A DNA stretch of 64,000 nucleotides from Amycolatopsis sp. MtRt-6 (GCF_017308975.1 NZ_JADWPD010000011.1:209125-273124); one strand, 5' to 3'. Positions 26,746 through 34,559 are shown, counted from the first letter of the stretch. A program made the numbers and translations. Notes: generated from the sequence alone by a model not told the origin.

Positions 26746-27047
26746 GAGTTCCTCCGGCGCAGGATCAGGCGGATCAGGATCAGCAGGCCCAGTACGCCGG
26801 CGAAGACCGGCACCGGGTTGGCGCGGACGGCGTCGGCGCCCTGGCGGAACCTGGCCGCGGTCGGTTCGTTCGTCACGTCGGCGACCTTCGCGGTCGCCTG
26901 GTCGAGCTTGTCGTCGACGTTCTCCTTGACCCTGGCCTTGACGTCGAGCTTCTGCCCGAGCGCTGCCAGGGTCTCGGTGAGTTCTTCCCGGGTGGTGTCC
27001 CGGTCGAGCCGCGCCTCCTCGGCGTTCTTCGGGAAGTCCCCGCTCAT
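26742..27047 (-). CDS. DUF3618 membrane-anchored protein
   Basis: 101 residues. The start is at ATG 27047, overlapping the preceding stop; the longer open frame upstream is non-coding. NAEEARLDRDTTREELTETL AALGQKLDVKARVKENV is the amphipathic DUF3618 helix, related to apolipophorin-like segments. The C-terminal PVPVFAGVLGLLILIRLIL is a single membrane anchor followed by Arg residues. It probably sits at the inner face of the membrane. It is coupled to DUF1469 and DUF4235 proteins by four-base overlaps. Confidence 0.88.
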   Translation of the reverse strand: MSGDFPKNAEEARLDRDTTREELTETLAALGQKLDVKARVKENVDDKLDQATAKVADVTNEPTAARFRQGADAVRANPVPVFAGVLGLLILIRLILRRRNS

Positions 27048-27457
27048 GTCCGCACTCCCTGCTTCACGGTGTCCACGTCTTCGCGGACGCCGCTGATGGC
27101 CTCTTCGGGTACCGGTGGCACCCCTTGCGACACTTCCTTCTTGCCGACCAGCGCCGCGATCCCGGCGACGGCGAACAGCGCGACCGCGACGATCACCGCC
27201 GCCAGCCAGCCGGGCACGACGAGCGCGAGCGCCAGCACGGCGGCCGCGACCAGCGTGCCGGCGCCGAGGAACGCGAACAGGCCCGCCGCGCCGAACAACC
27301 CGGCGCCGAGGCCCATCTTCTTGCCCTTGCGCTGCAGTTCGAAGACCGCGAGCCGCATCTCGTCCCGGACGAGCCGCTTGACCTCGTCGGTCAGGTCCGT
27401 CACCAGCTCGCCGACCGAACGGTCGGCCGCCGGTTTCCTGTTTGCTTCTTCGATCAC
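27044..27457 (-). CDS. DUF1469 (phage holin 3-6-like) membrane protein
   Basis: 137 residues from GTG 27457. The N-terminal amphipathic helix SVGELVTDLTDEVKRLVRDE and MRLAVFELQRKGKKMGLGAG is followed by two membrane hairpin segments (LFGAAGLFAFLGAGTLVAAA and WLAAVIVAVALFAVAGIAAL) and an acidic tail. This is the DUF1469/actinobacterial holin-superfamily-III pattern; despite the name these chromosomal proteins are not lysis proteins. It leads the operon DUF1469-DUF3618-DUF4235 and has a SigB-type promoter 28 bases upstream, so the operon likely remodels the membrane under stress. Confidence 0.87.
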   Translation of the reverse strand: MIEEANRKPAADRSVGELVTDLTDEVKRLVRDEMRLAVFELQRKGKKMGLGAGLFGAAGLFAFLGAGTLVAAAVLALALVVPGWLAAVIVAVALFAVAGIAALVGKKEVSQGVPPVPEEAISGVREDVDTVKQGVRT

Positions 27458-27484
27458 CGCACACCTCCTTCGCCTGGGCGGCGG

Positions 27485-27509
27485 GTACCCGGGCCCGGCA
27501 CGGGTCAAC
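27485..27509 (-). promoter_or_regulatory. SigB-type promoter for the DUF1469 operon
   Basis: Minus strand GTTG-N15-GGGTAC, ending 28 bases before the DUF1469 GTG. It lies back to back with the SRPBCC promoter, only eight bases apart. Confidence 0.6.
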
Positions 27510-27517
27510 CGCGCCGG

Positions 27518-27542
27518 GTTTGACCGCCGGTGCGCCGGGTAG
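27518..27542 (+). promoter_or_regulatory. SigB-type promoter for the SRPBCC gene
   Basis: Plus strand GTTT-N15-GGGTAG, ending 51 bases before the ATG at 27594. It is the divergent partner of the DUF1469 promoter. Confidence 0.65.
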
Positions 27543-27593
27543 CCGCTTTGTGCCCTTCGATGCCGAAGACCGACCACCGACGAGGAGGAGTGC

Positions 27594-28055
27594 ATGAGCA
27601 CGATCACCGAAATCGTGGATGTGGAAGTCCCCGTCTCCACCGCGTACAACCAGTGGACGCAGTTCGAGGAGTTCCCGAAGTTCATGGAGGGCGTCGAAGA
27701 GATCCGCCAGCTGGACGCCACCCACACCCACTGGGTGACGCGGTTCGGCGGCGTGACGCGGGAATTCGACGCCACGATCACCGAGCAGCACCCCGACGAG
27801 CGGGTCGCCTGGACGTCGGACTCCGGCCCGGACCACGCCGGCGTCATCACCTTCCACCGGCTGGACGACTCACACACCCGGGTGACCGCGCAGATGGACA
27901 TCGACCCGGAGGGCTTCGCCGAGAACGTCGCCGACAAGCTCGGCGTCCTCGACCGCCGGGTGAAGGGCGATCTCAAGCGGTTCAAGGAGTTCGTCGAGCA
28001 GCGCGGCCGGGAGACCGGCGGCTGGCGCGGCGACGTGGATCGCCCGGGACAGTAA
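27594..28055 (+). CDS. SRPBCC family protein (polyketide cyclase/dehydrase-like fold)
   Basis: 153 residues, ATG preceded by GAGGAG. The START-like fold is recognised by EIVDVEVPVSTAYNQWTQFE, EFPKFMEGVEEI and VTRFGGVTREFDATITEQHP plus a long C-terminal helix DRRVKGDLKRFKEFVEQRG. This subgroup of SRPBCC proteins is frequent in actinobacterial stress clusters and binds unknown hydrophobic ligands. No catalytic residues can be assigned. A SigB-type promoter and a following terminator indicate a single-gene unit. Confidence 0.88.
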   Translation: MSTITEIVDVEVPVSTAYNQWTQFEEFPKFMEGVEEIRQLDATHTHWVTRFGGVTREFDATITEQHPDERVAWTSDSGPDHAGVITFHRLDDSHTRVTAQMDIDPEGFAENVADKLGVLDRRVKGDLKRFKEFVEQRGRETGGWRGDVDRPGQ

Positions 28056-28086
28056 GCTCGCGAGTCACCCGTTCGGGGTGAGTTGT

Positions 28087-28118
28087 CGCGGCGGGGCGGG
28101 TGATCTCGTCCCGCCGCG
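28087..28118 (+). terminator. Terminator after the SRPBCC gene
   Basis: 12-bp stem with one mismatch (arms 28087-28098 and 28107-28118) and an 8-base loop, followed by TTTCG. Confidence 0.7.
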
Positions 28119-28144
28119 TTTCGCGTCCGGGAAACGTCGGGTAG
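28118..28144 (+). promoter_or_regulatory. Weak SigB-type promoter candidate for the aldo/keto reductase
   Basis: GTTT-N17-GGGTAG, one base longer in spacer than the usual range and partly overlapping the preceding terminator. The -10 ends only nine bases before the ATG. Listed because every neighbour has a better match. Confidence 0.3.
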
Positions 28145-28153
28145 GACGTACGC

Positions 28154-28993
28154 ATGACGACCACCACTGCCGACGTCCCCACGCTGGAACTGAACAACGG
28201 CGTGCGCATCCCCCAGTTCGGGTTCGGCGTGTTCGACATCCCGCCCGGGGAAACCGCCCAGGCCGTGCGCACGGCCCTGGAAACGGGATACCGCCACATC
28301 GACACCGCGCAGATGTACCGCAACGAGGCCGGCGTCGCCGCCGGGATCGCGGAATCCGGCGTGGCCCGCGAAGACGTGTTCGTCACGACCAAGCTGGCGA
28401 ACGACGCCCACGGGCACGACAACGCGATCACCGCGCTCGAAGGCAGCCTGCGCCGGTTCGGCTTCGACTACGTCGACCTCTACCTGATCCACTGGCCGTT
28501 GCCGGCCAAGGACAACTACGTCCGGACGTGGCAGGGGTTCGAGGAGATCCTCCGGGCCGGGAAGGCCCGCGCCATCGGCGTGTCGAACTTCCAGCCCGCC
28601 CACCTCGACCGGCTCGCCGAAGAGACTTCGACCGTGCCGGCGGTCAACCAGATCGAGCTGCACCCGGCGTTGCAGCAGGCGCGGCTGCGCGAGTACCACC
28701 GGGCGCACGGCATCGCCACCCAGGCGTGGAGCCCGCTGGCCCGCGCCGACGTCCTCGGCGACCCGGTGCTCACCGGCCTGGCGGAAAAGCACGGGCGGAC
28801 GGCCGCGCAGGTGGTGCTGCGCTGGCACATCCAGCTCGGGAACATCGTCTTCCCGAAGTCCGCTTCGCCCGACCGGATCCGGCAGAACATCGACGTGTTC
28901 GGCTTCGCGCTCGACGACGAGGACATGGCGGCGATCGGCAGGCTCGACGAAGGCCGCCGCACCGGAGGGGATCCGGACACCTTCGCGGGGTGA
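28154..28993 (+). CDS. Aldo/keto reductase (AKR5-like)
   Basis: 279 residues, the usual size. It shows the AKR signatures GYRHIDTAQMYRNEAGVAAG (catalytic Asp and Tyr), VTTKLAND (catalytic Lys), YVDLYLIHWPLP (catalytic His), KARAIGVSNF and the NADPH-binding IVFPKSASPDRIRQNIDVF. It is close to 2,5-diketo-gluconate reductase-type enzymes, which reduce diverse carbonyls with NADPH. In this stress island a role in detoxifying reactive aldehydes is the simplest guess. Confidence 0.92.
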   Translation: MTTTTADVPTLELNNGVRIPQFGFGVFDIPPGETAQAVRTALETGYRHIDTAQMYRNEAGVAAGIAESGVAREDVFVTTKLANDAHGHDNAITALEGSLRRFGFDYVDLYLIHWPLPAKDNYVRTWQGFEEILRAGKARAIGVSNFQPAHLDRLAEETSTVPAVNQIELHPALQQARLREYHRAHGIATQAWSPLARADVLGDPVLTGLAEKHGRTAAQVVLRWHIQLGNIVFPKSASPDRIRQNIDVFGFALDDEDMAAIGRLDEGRRTGGDPDTFAG

Positions 28994-29017
28994 CGGTGTT
29001 CACCGCGTGACCGCGGC

Positions 29018-29043
29018 GTTTCCCTGCGCGACCTGCCGGGTAT
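29018..29043 (+). promoter_or_regulatory. SigB-type promoter for the 154-residue membrane protein
   Basis: GTTT-N16-GGGTAT, 36 bases before the ATG at 29080; a consensus match. Confidence 0.7.
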
Positions 29044-29079
29044 TCCTCCGGCAAGGTCCCCCAGGAAGGAGCGTCCGGC

Positions 29080-29544
29080 ATGACCACGAACGCGTACCTG
29101 TCGTTCCTCGCGATCGGCGTTGCGCTGGTCCTGATAGACGGGCAGATCATCTACCGCAGCGGCCGCCGGTACCTGGAGAACTCCTACGGCGACCCGGCGG
29201 CGGGCGCGTCGATGACCCGCCTGGTCACGGTGCTGTTCCACCTCGCGACGCTGGGTGTGCTCGCCCTGATCTCGACCATCGAAATGGGCAGCAGCGACCT
29301 GCCCGGCGTCGTCGGCCGGATCGGCGTGCTGCTGCTGATCCTCGCCCTGGCCCACGCGATCACCCTCGGCGTCCTGGCCCGCATCCGCGGTGAGCAGGAA
29401 GTGGAGGCGGTCGTCCAGCGCGGCCCCCGCCCGCGAGCGGAGGCGGAGCAGGGTCCGACGGTCGCCCCGGTGCCGGGCCAGGACGGCCGGTACCCGACCG
29501 CCAGCCCGTCGCTGGAGAACCGGTCTCCCTATTCGGCCCAGTAA
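29080..29544 (+). CDS. Small membrane protein of unknown function
   Basis: 154 residues, ATG preceded by AAGGAG. Three hydrophobic segments are visible: YLSFLAIGVALVLIDGQIIY, TRLVTVLFHLATLGVLALIS and RIGVLLLILALAHAITLGVL. Between the first two lies the polar RSGRRYLENSYGDP. The C-terminal 50 residues are charged and Pro-rich, probably cytoplasmic. I recognise no characterised family. Its consensus SigB-type promoter and terminator make it an independent stress-induced gene. Confidence 0.8.
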   Translation: MTTNAYLSFLAIGVALVLIDGQIIYRSGRRYLENSYGDPAAGASMTRLVTVLFHLATLGVLALISTIEMGSSDLPGVVGRIGVLLLILALAHAITLGVLARIRGEQEVEAVVQRGPRPRAEAEQGPTVAPVPGQDGRYPTASPSLENRSPYSAQ

Positions 29545-29552
29545 AAAGCGAT

Positions 29553-29588
29553 CGAAGGCGCCACTTTCCCGGGAAGGTGGCGCCTTCG
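29553..29588. terminator. Bidirectional terminator between convergent genes
   Basis: A near-perfect palindrome (CGAAGGCGCCAC at one end, GTGGCGCCTTCG at the other, one mismatch inside) between the membrane protein and the GAF-ANTAR gene. Confidence 0.8.
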
Positions 29589-29593
29589 GCGTG

Positions 29594-30394
29594 TCAGCCT
29601 TCGGAAGCCGGCAGATCCACCTCGGTGTGCCGCGAGGCCAGCGTCCTGGCCAGGTCGGCGAGCTTGACGTTCAGGTCCTGCGACGCGCGGCGCAGCACGT
29701 CGAAGGCCTCGTCGGCGCTGATGCCGCGGCGCTGCATCAGGATGCCCTTCGCCTGACCGATGACGTCGCGGCTGTCGACCGCGCGGCGCAGGTGCGCCGA
29801 CTCCAGCTCCGCGGAGGCCACGGCCTGGGTGTGGGCGAGGGCCAGCGACGCGTGCGTCGCCAGCAGCAGCGCGAGGTCGATCGCCCGCGCGTCGAACGCG
29901 CCGGGCGTGCGCGAATAGATGTTGAGCGCGCCGGAAAGCCGGGGCGGGCGGGCGTCCGGCAGCAGGGCCGTGGCCAGCACCGAGTGGTAGCCGTGGCGGG
30001 CGGCGGCCGGGCCGAACACCGGCCAGCGCGGGTCCCGGCCCAGGTCCTGCGACCAGGCGACGGCCGGGCCGTCCGGGCGGGCCGATTCGACGCACGGGCC
30101 TTCGCGGTGGTCGTACTGCACCTGGTCCAGCCGCTCGGCGACCGCGTCCGTTTCGACCGGGGTGTGGAACGCGCCGTCGGCGTCCCGCAGGGTGACGCTG
30201 ACCAGGTCGGCGCCCGGCACGAGCGCGGTCGCGGCGCCGACGACGAGCTTGAGCACGCCGCCGACGGTCGGCGTCGCGTCGAGCAGGGTTCGCGTGAGAT
30301 CGGCGAACTGCCCCGCCAGCAGCCCCGGCGCCGGTTCACCGTCCTGCCCGAACCCGGCCCGTTCCCGGGCCCACTCCTCTTCGCCGACGCTCAT
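29594..30394 (-). CDS. GAF and ANTAR domain regulator
   Basis: 266 residues from the ATG at 30394; the upstream open frame is a shadow of other genes. A GAF sensor domain spans about residues 40-185 (GVLKLVVGAATALVPGADLV, YDHREGPCVES). It is followed by an ANTAR RNA-binding domain (RRAVDSRDVIGQAKGILMQR and ISADEAFDVLRRASQDLN) at about 195-250. ANTAR proteins bind paired hexaloop RNA hairpins and prevent termination. No obvious ANTAR target was found nearby and no SigB-type promoter precedes this gene. It may tune the stress response at the RNA level. Confidence 0.9.
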   Translation of the reverse strand: MSVGEEEWARERAGFGQDGEPAPGLLAGQFADLTRTLLDATPTVGGVLKLVVGAATALVPGADLVSVTLRDADGAFHTPVETDAVAERLDQVQYDHREGPCVESARPDGPAVAWSQDLGRDPRWPVFGPAAARHGYHSVLATALLPDARPPRLSGALNIYSRTPGAFDARAIDLALLLATHASLALAHTQAVASAELESAHLRRAVDSRDVIGQAKGILMQRRGISADEAFDVLRRASQDLNVKLADLARTLASRHTEVDLPASEG

Positions 30395-30435
30395 GGATCC
30401 TCGCTGTCCTTCGGTATGGGTGGCCAGCCTCCCAT

Positions 30436-30957
30436 TCAACCCGATGCCGGGGTCCGCAGCGCGGCACGGGCCCGGTCGACGAATCCCGGTCCCGGCCACA
30501 GCTGATCGGCCTGCGGCATGCGGTCGGCGAGATCCGGGTGGGGAAGCGTCGGCGCGGCATCGCGGCTCTCGACGACGGCTCTGCCCAGTTCGGCCTGCCG
30601 CTCGGCGGAACAGGTACGCCGGATCTCGCGCACGACCGCGGGCCCTTCCTCGCGGACGTGCCGCCGGATGGCGCGGATCAGCCCGCCCAGCAGGCGCTCG
30701 AACCGCGGCTCCTGCGGTCCCGCGCCTTCGAGCTGCCGCATCAGGCCGTCGGCTTCGGCGAGATCGCCGTCGCCGTCGAGGAAGGGCTCTTCGGCGACGG
30801 CGTGCCGGACCAGCTCCGCGATCAGGTGGTCGGCGAGGTCCTTGCGGTTCTCCGGACTGCCTTGGCCGAGCTCGAGCTCGGTGCAGAGCCGGTCGAGCTC
30901 GCGGTGGTCGCCGGCGAGGATGGTCGTCAGATCGGTTGCGGGCTGGTTGCCGTTCAT
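30436..30957 (-). CDS. Hemerythrin HHE-domain protein
   Basis: 173 residues. The four-helix bundle ligands of hemerythrin-like domains are visible: ILAGDHRELDRL (His), ELVRHAVAEEPFL (His and Glu) and IRRHVREEGPAVV (His and Glu). The family binds a di-iron centre and senses or stores oxygen or nitric oxide; actinobacterial members are often SigB/SigF-dependent. A GATT-N15-GGGTAT promoter lies 38 bases upstream, divergent from the CYTH-CHAD promoter. The C-terminal 50 residues are outside the domain. Confidence 0.88.
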   Translation of the reverse strand: MNGNQPATDLTTILAGDHRELDRLCTELELGQGSPENRKDLADHLIAELVRHAVAEEPFLDGDGDLAEADGLMRQLEGAGPQEPRFERLLGGLIRAIRRHVREEGPAVVREIRRTCSAERQAELGRAVVESRDAAPTLPHPDLADRMPQADQLWPGPGFVDRARAALRTPASG

Positions 30958-30994
30958 GCACTCTCCTGGTCCGGGCTCGGGTTGGCAGAACCGG

Positions 30995-31019
30995 ATACCC
31001 GCTGCTCCGGCACCGAATC
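30995..31019 (-). promoter_or_regulatory. SigB-type promoter for the hemerythrin gene
   Basis: Minus strand GATT-N15-GGGTAT, fitting GNNT-N14-16-GGGTAT, 38 bases before the start. Confidence 0.55.
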
Positions 31020-31021
31020 CC

Positions 31022-31047
31022 GTGTCGGCCGGACGCCGTGCGGGTAT
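31022..31047 (+). promoter_or_regulatory. SigB-type promoter for the CYTH-CHAD gene
   Basis: Plus strand GTGT-N16-GGGTAT, 36 bases before the ATG at 31083 and only two bases from the divergent hemerythrin promoter. Confidence 0.55.
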
Positions 31048-31082
31048 CCCTGCGGTGAACCCGGCCCCAGAGAGGACGAACC

Positions 31083-32591
31083 ATGGCAGCGCCGTCCGCG
31101 GTGACCGAGCGCGAACGCAAGTACGAGATCGTCGCGGGCAGCGGCGTGCCCCGCCTGATCGGCGTCGGCGGCGTCGAAACCCAGGACGACCCGGTCGAGC
31201 ACGTCCTCGACGCGTCCTACTACGACACGGAGACGTTCCGGCTGGCCCGCGGCGGCATCACGCTGCGGCGGCGCGTCGGTGGGCCCGACGCGGGCTGGCA
31301 CCTGAAGCTGCCGGTGTCGGCCGACGAGCGCCAGGAGCTGCAGCTCCCGCTGGGCGGCGACCCGAACAAGGTGCCGGGCCGGCTGCGGCGGCTCGTGCAG
31401 GCGTACACGCTGGGGGAGAAGCTGGTGCCGATCGCGCGCTTGCGGACCGTTCGGTTCGCCCATCGGCTGGCCGGTGCCGATGGCGGGACCATCGCGATCT
31501 TGACCGACGATCACGTGACGGGCGAGGTCGGCGGTGAGACCGTGCGGCTCGACTCGTGGCGCGAGCTGGAACTCGAGCTGGATCCGTCGGCCGATCCCGG
31601 GTTGCTCGGGGAGTTCGACCGGGCGCTGGTCGCGGCCGGCGCTTCGGCGTCGCCTTGGCCGTCCAAGCTGCGGCGGCTTGTCGGTGACCGGGTGCCGGCG
31701 GCGGCGCGGCTGGGGAAGAAGCCGTCCGCGGGGGATGTCGTGGTGGCCGCTTTGCGGGAGCAGTACGGCCGGTTGCGCCGGGCGGACGTCGGGGTTCGGC
31801 TGGACGTCGACGATTCGGTGCACCAGATGCGTGTTGCCATCCGGAAGCTGCGGAGCACGCTGCGGACGTTCGGGGCTCTGGTCGAGGCGGGGCCGGTCGC
31901 GGGCGAGCTGCGGTGGCTGGGGCGTCAGCTGTCGCCGGCTCGGGATACCGAGGTCGTCGAGGCGCGGCTGCGGGCGCAGCTTGACGATGTGCCTTCGGAG
32001 CTGGTTTTCGGCCCGTTGCGGCAGTTTCTTACCCGGTACTTCGCGCGGGAGGCGGAGGAAGGGCGGGCTCGGGCTTTGACTGCGTTGACTTCCAAGCGGT
32101 ATCTCGGGGTCCTGCGTGCGCTGGATGCTTTGGTGGAGGAGCCGGTGTTGACCGCTGCCGCGCGTAAGCCGGCGAAGACCGGGCTGCGTAAGCCGGTGCG
32201 GAAAGCCGCTTCGAAGCTGAGCCGTGCCGAAGCTGCGGCGCGGGGGTTGGTTGGTGAAGAGCTTGAGAGGGCGCTGCACGATGTGCGGAAGAAGGCGAAG
32301 CGGGCTCGGTATGCCGCCGATGTCGTGAAGCCTGTTTATGGGAAGAAGCTGCGGGCGTGGCGGAAGAACGTGAAGGCTGTTCAGGGGACGCTGGGGGAGC
32401 ATCAGGACACTGTTGTGGGGCGGGGTGTGCTGCGGCAGCTTGCTGTTGCCGGGCATGGTGAGGGGCAGAACACCTTCACGTTCGGAATGCTCCATGCGCG
32501 GGATGCCGGGCGGGCTGGGGAGTTGCGGGAGCGGTTTCTGGGGGAGTGGCGGCGCGTGCGGAAGGGAGAACGGCCTGGTTGGCTGGGGTGA
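31083..32591 (+). CDS. CYTH and CHAD domain protein
   Basis: 502 residues. The N-terminal CYTH domain (about 1-205) opens with the diagnostic ExExK motif in VTERERKYEIVAG and continues GGITLRRRVGGPDAGWHLKL, the triphosphate tunnel fold. The C-terminal CHAD domain (about 215-500) has paired His-containing helical repeats: VHQMRVAIRKLRSTLRTF and LHDVRKKAKRARYAADVV. CHAD domains bind polyphosphate, and CYTH enzymes hydrolyse inorganic tri- or polyphosphate or make cyclic nucleotides. The pairing suggests stress-linked polyphosphate handling. Late codons are richer in GTT/GCT than those of the neighbours. Confidence 0.92.
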   Translation: MAAPSAVTERERKYEIVAGSGVPRLIGVGGVETQDDPVEHVLDASYYDTETFRLARGGITLRRRVGGPDAGWHLKLPVSADERQELQLPLGGDPNKVPGRLRRLVQAYTLGEKLVPIARLRTVRFAHRLAGADGGTIAILTDDHVTGEVGGETVRLDSWRELELELDPSADPGLLGEFDRALVAAGASASPWPSKLRRLVGDRVPAAARLGKKPSAGDVVVAALREQYGRLRRADVGVRLDVDDSVHQMRVAIRKLRSTLRTFGALVEAGPVAGELRWLGRQLSPARDTEVVEARLRAQLDDVPSELVFGPLRQFLTRYFAREAEEGRARALTALTSKRYLGVLRALDALVEEPVLTAAARKPAKTGLRKPVRKAASKLSRAEAAARGLVGEELERALHDVRKKAKRARYAADVVKPVYGKKLRAWRKNVKAVQGTLGEHQDTVVGRGVLRQLAVAGHGEGQNTFTFGMLHARDAGRAGELRERFLGEWRRVRKGERPGWLG

Positions 32592-32763
32592 GCTGGGCTT
32601 CTGCCGGTCTGCTTCTGCCGGGGTTTTCCCGCCGGCCCGAACGCCGGATTGTTCAGCGGCCGGCAGACCGCGTCAAGGCGGGAAAGCGTGCCTTGACCCG
32701 GCCTGCCGGCCGCTGATGCGGCTGCGTATCGGGTCGGCAGGGGGGTGTGGCCGGAGGTGCGCC

Positions 32764-32844
32764 CCAATGTGGCCTTCGGTGCGTTGGACGCACCCAATGT
32801 GGCCTTCGGTGCGTTGGACGCACCAAATGCCGCCTTCGGGCGGT
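32764..32844. repeat. Tandem 30-bp intergenic repeat (two perfect copies plus degenerate third)
   Basis: Unit begins CCAATGTGGCCTTCGGTGCG and ends TTGGACGCAC; copies at 32764-32793 and 32794-32823 are identical, and 32824-32844 is decayed. Each unit can fold through GTGCGT-TGG-ACGCAC. It sits between convergent CYTH-CHAD and sigma factor genes and recurs at 42863-42946. Confidence 0.85.
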
Positions 32845-32858
32845 CGGGTCGTGCGTTC

Positions 32859-33650
32859 CTAGCCCTCGCCCGTCAGCTTTCCGCGTAGCTGCTCCAGCGT
32901 CTGGGACAGCAGGCGGGAGACGTGCATCTGGGAAATGCCGATCCGATCCGCGATCTGAGTCTGCGTCAAGCCCCCGAAGAACCGCATCACCAAAATCGCC
33001 CGCTCGCGCTTCGGGAGCTCCTGCAGCAATGGCTGGAGGGCCTCGTGGTTCTCCACCATCGCCATCTCGTGGTCCGGTTCCCCCATGGTGTCCGCCAGTG
33101 ACAGCGCTTCCGCGTCGTCGTGCACCGGCTTGTCCACCGATAGTGCCTGGTACGCGTTGCCCGCCAAGAGACCTTCGCGGACTTCGTCCACGTCGAGGTT
33201 CAGGTGCTCGGCCAGCTCTGTCGGCGTGGGGGCGCGGCCCAGGCGCTGGGACAGCACCGCTGAGCCCTGGCTCAGCGACAAGTGCAGCTCCTTGAGCCGG
33301 CGGGGGACGCGCACCGACCAGCCGGTGTCGCGGAAGTGCCTGCGGACCTCGCCCATGATCGTCGGGACCGCGAAAGACAGGAAGTCGTGGCCGCGGGTGG
33401 GGTCGAAGCGGTCCACGGCGTTGATCAAGCCGATCCGGGCCACCTGGACCAGATCCTCGCGAGGCTCGCCGCGGCCGGAAAACCGGGTGGCGATGTGCTC
33501 GGCCAGCGGGAGGAGCTCGGTGACCAGCTTGCTCCGGACGACTTCGCGCCGCGGGTCGCCGTCGTCGAGTGTGCCCAGCTCCTCGAACAGCGGCTCGCAG
33601 TGGGCATATTCGTCCGGGCGGTGGAGGAGGGTTTTTCGCTCGCCGCTCAC
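32859..33650 (-). CDS. SigB/SigF/SigG family RNA polymerase sigma factor
   Basis: 263 residues from GTG 33650, which overlaps the anti-sigma stop by four bases. Region 2 is seen in LVQVARIGLINAVDRFDPTR and FLSFAVPTIMGEVRRHFRDT, ending GWSVRVPRRLKELHL. Region 3 follows (LGRAPTPTELAEHLNLDVDE). Region 4 is QELPKRERAILVMRFFGGLT with the helix-turn-helix TQTQIADRIGISQMHVSRLL. This is the general stress sigma type (Bacillus SigB, Streptomyces SigB/F, Mycobacterium SigF). At least thirteen promoters of its predicted consensus surround it, including one before its own operon. Confidence 0.95.
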   Translation of the reverse strand: MSGERKTLLHRPDEYAHCEPLFEELGTLDDGDPRREVVRSKLVTELLPLAEHIATRFSGRGEPREDLVQVARIGLINAVDRFDPTRGHDFLSFAVPTIMGEVRRHFRDTGWSVRVPRRLKELHLSLSQGSAVLSQRLGRAPTPTELAEHLNLDVDEVREGLLAGNAYQALSVDKPVHDDAEALSLADTMGEPDHEMAMVENHEALQPLLQELPKRERAILVMRFFGGLTQTQIADRIGISQMHVSRLLSQTLEQLRGKLTGEG

Positions 33651-34096
33651 GCGCTCGTTCCCGGGTTGAGCACCAGCTCGATCGTGACGATGCCCGCACC
33701 TCCACCGGGCAGCACGTCGCAGTGGGCCGTCACGGACCGGCTCAGGGTCGTCAGGACATGCCAGCCGAACGTGCGGTCGCTCGGGGGCCTCGGGTCGGTC
33801 GAGCGGGTCGAAACGATCACGTGCAGGCCGTCGGGGGCCAGGCGGAAGCGGCACTGCAGCTGGGAGCCGAGCTCGGCCAGCTGGACGAGCTGGGCGCACG
33901 CCTCGTCGACCGCCATCTTGGCGTCGGCGATCGCGTCCAGCCCGAAGTCCGCGCGCGAGACCACGCCGTGCGTGAGCATCCGGACCAGCGGGATCTGCTC
34001 CGCCATGGCGGGGAGCCGCAGCTCGACGAGTTCGTCGAGCAGCTCGTCGACGGTCGGCTTGCCGCCGAACGAGCTGTCGCTTCGAGTTTCTTCCAT
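33647..34096 (-). CDS. RsbW-like anti-sigma factor (HATPase_c_2), degenerate N-box
   Basis: 149 residues from the ATG at 34096; ATG 34114 would put the start codon directly against the -10 element and is less likely. The GHKL fold shows ADAKMAVDEACAQLVQLAEL and a C-terminal FGWHVLTTLSRSVTAHCDV. RsbW/SpoIIAB kinases have an Asn in the first of these segments (E-A-x-x-N) that holds Mg-ATP; here the position is Gln, and no clear DxGxG box follows. It should bind and inhibit the sigma factor encoded next, with which it is translationally coupled, but kinase activity is doubtful. Confidence 0.85.
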   Translation of the reverse strand: MEETRSDSSFGGKPTVDELLDELVELRLPAMAEQIPLVRMLTHGVVSRADFGLDAIADAKMAVDEACAQLVQLAELGSQLQCRFRLAPDGLHVIVSTRSTDPRPPSDRTFGWHVLTTLSRSVTAHCDVLPGGGAGIVTIELVLNPGTSA

Positions 34097-34106
34097 GCGG
34101 GAGGTA

Positions 34107-34132
34107 CTACCCATCCGGTGTAATGCTGACAC
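34107..34132 (-). promoter_or_regulatory. SigB-type promoter for the anti-sigma/sigma operon (autoregulation)
   Basis: Minus strand GTGT-N16-GGGTAG, ending only 10 bases before the start codon at 34096. The transcript would have almost no leader. It supports positive autoregulation. Confidence 0.5.
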
Positions 34133-34158
34133 TTCGTGATCAGGGGTTTCGGGTATGG

Positions 34159-34488
34159 TCACCGGCCCAGCGCCCGTTCGAGTTCCTTCTTGGTCATCTT
34201 CGAGCGGCCGTCGATGTTCTTCTTCTTCGCTTCGTTGTAGAGCTGGTCCTTCGTCGGGCCGCCCGGGCCCTTCCGGTTGCCGGACCGCTCGCCGCCGCGC
34301 CGCTGGGGGGACTTGTCCTTGAGCGACGTCTTGCTCGCCTGGCGGGACTCACCCGACTGGGCGCGGTTCTTGTTCACCGTCCGGGCCGCGATCTCCTTGG
34401 CCCGTTTGGTGCTCGCCCCGCGGTCCTCGGCCGAGTCCTTGATGTGCTCGTACTGGCGTTCGCGCTTGCCGCTCCACGACTGAGGCAT
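34159..34488 (-). CDS. ChaB-like / Rho_N-motif small stress protein
   Basis: 109 very basic residues. The N-terminal half KRERQYEHIKDSAEDRG and RAKEIAARTVNKNRAQSG matches the ChaB-type family, often labelled plasmid stabilisation protein in actinobacteria. The C-terminal GPTKDQLYNEAKKKNIDGRS plus KMTKKELERAL is a SAP/Rho_N-like nucleic-acid-binding motif nearly identical to the Ku C-terminus encoded at 37665. A perfect GTTT-N15-GGGTAC promoter lies 32 bases upstream. It probably binds DNA or RNA under stress. Confidence 0.82.
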   Translation of the reverse strand: MPQSWSGKRERQYEHIKDSAEDRGASTKRAKEIAARTVNKNRAQSGESRQASKTSLKDKSPQRRGGERSGNRKGPGGPTKDQLYNEAKKKNIDGRSKMTKKELERALGR

Positions 34489-34520
34489 GTCCGCTCCCTT
34501 CGTCTCGTCTCGCGGGATGA

Positions 34521-34545
34521 GTACCCGCGTGATCGCGCCGCAAAC
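34521..34545 (-). promoter_or_regulatory. SigB-type promoter for the ChaB-like gene
   Basis: Minus strand GTTT-N15-GGGTAC, a full consensus match, 32 bases before the ATG. Confidence 0.75.
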
Positions 34546-34559
34546 GTCCCGGCCGGGGT

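Noticed and set aside
27044..27457. Prophage holin
   Set aside because: DUF1469 proteins carry a holin-like label, but operon partners (DUF3618, DUF4235) and lack of phage genes indicate a chromosomal membrane protein.
29594..30436. SigB-type promoter before the first GAF-ANTAR gene
   Set aside because: The minus strand between 30395 and 30435 has CCCATA rather than GGGTA; no match.
32764..32844. Possible CRISPR-like array
   Set aside because: Units are directly adjacent without spacers and lie in a two-copy tandem; no cas genes nearby.
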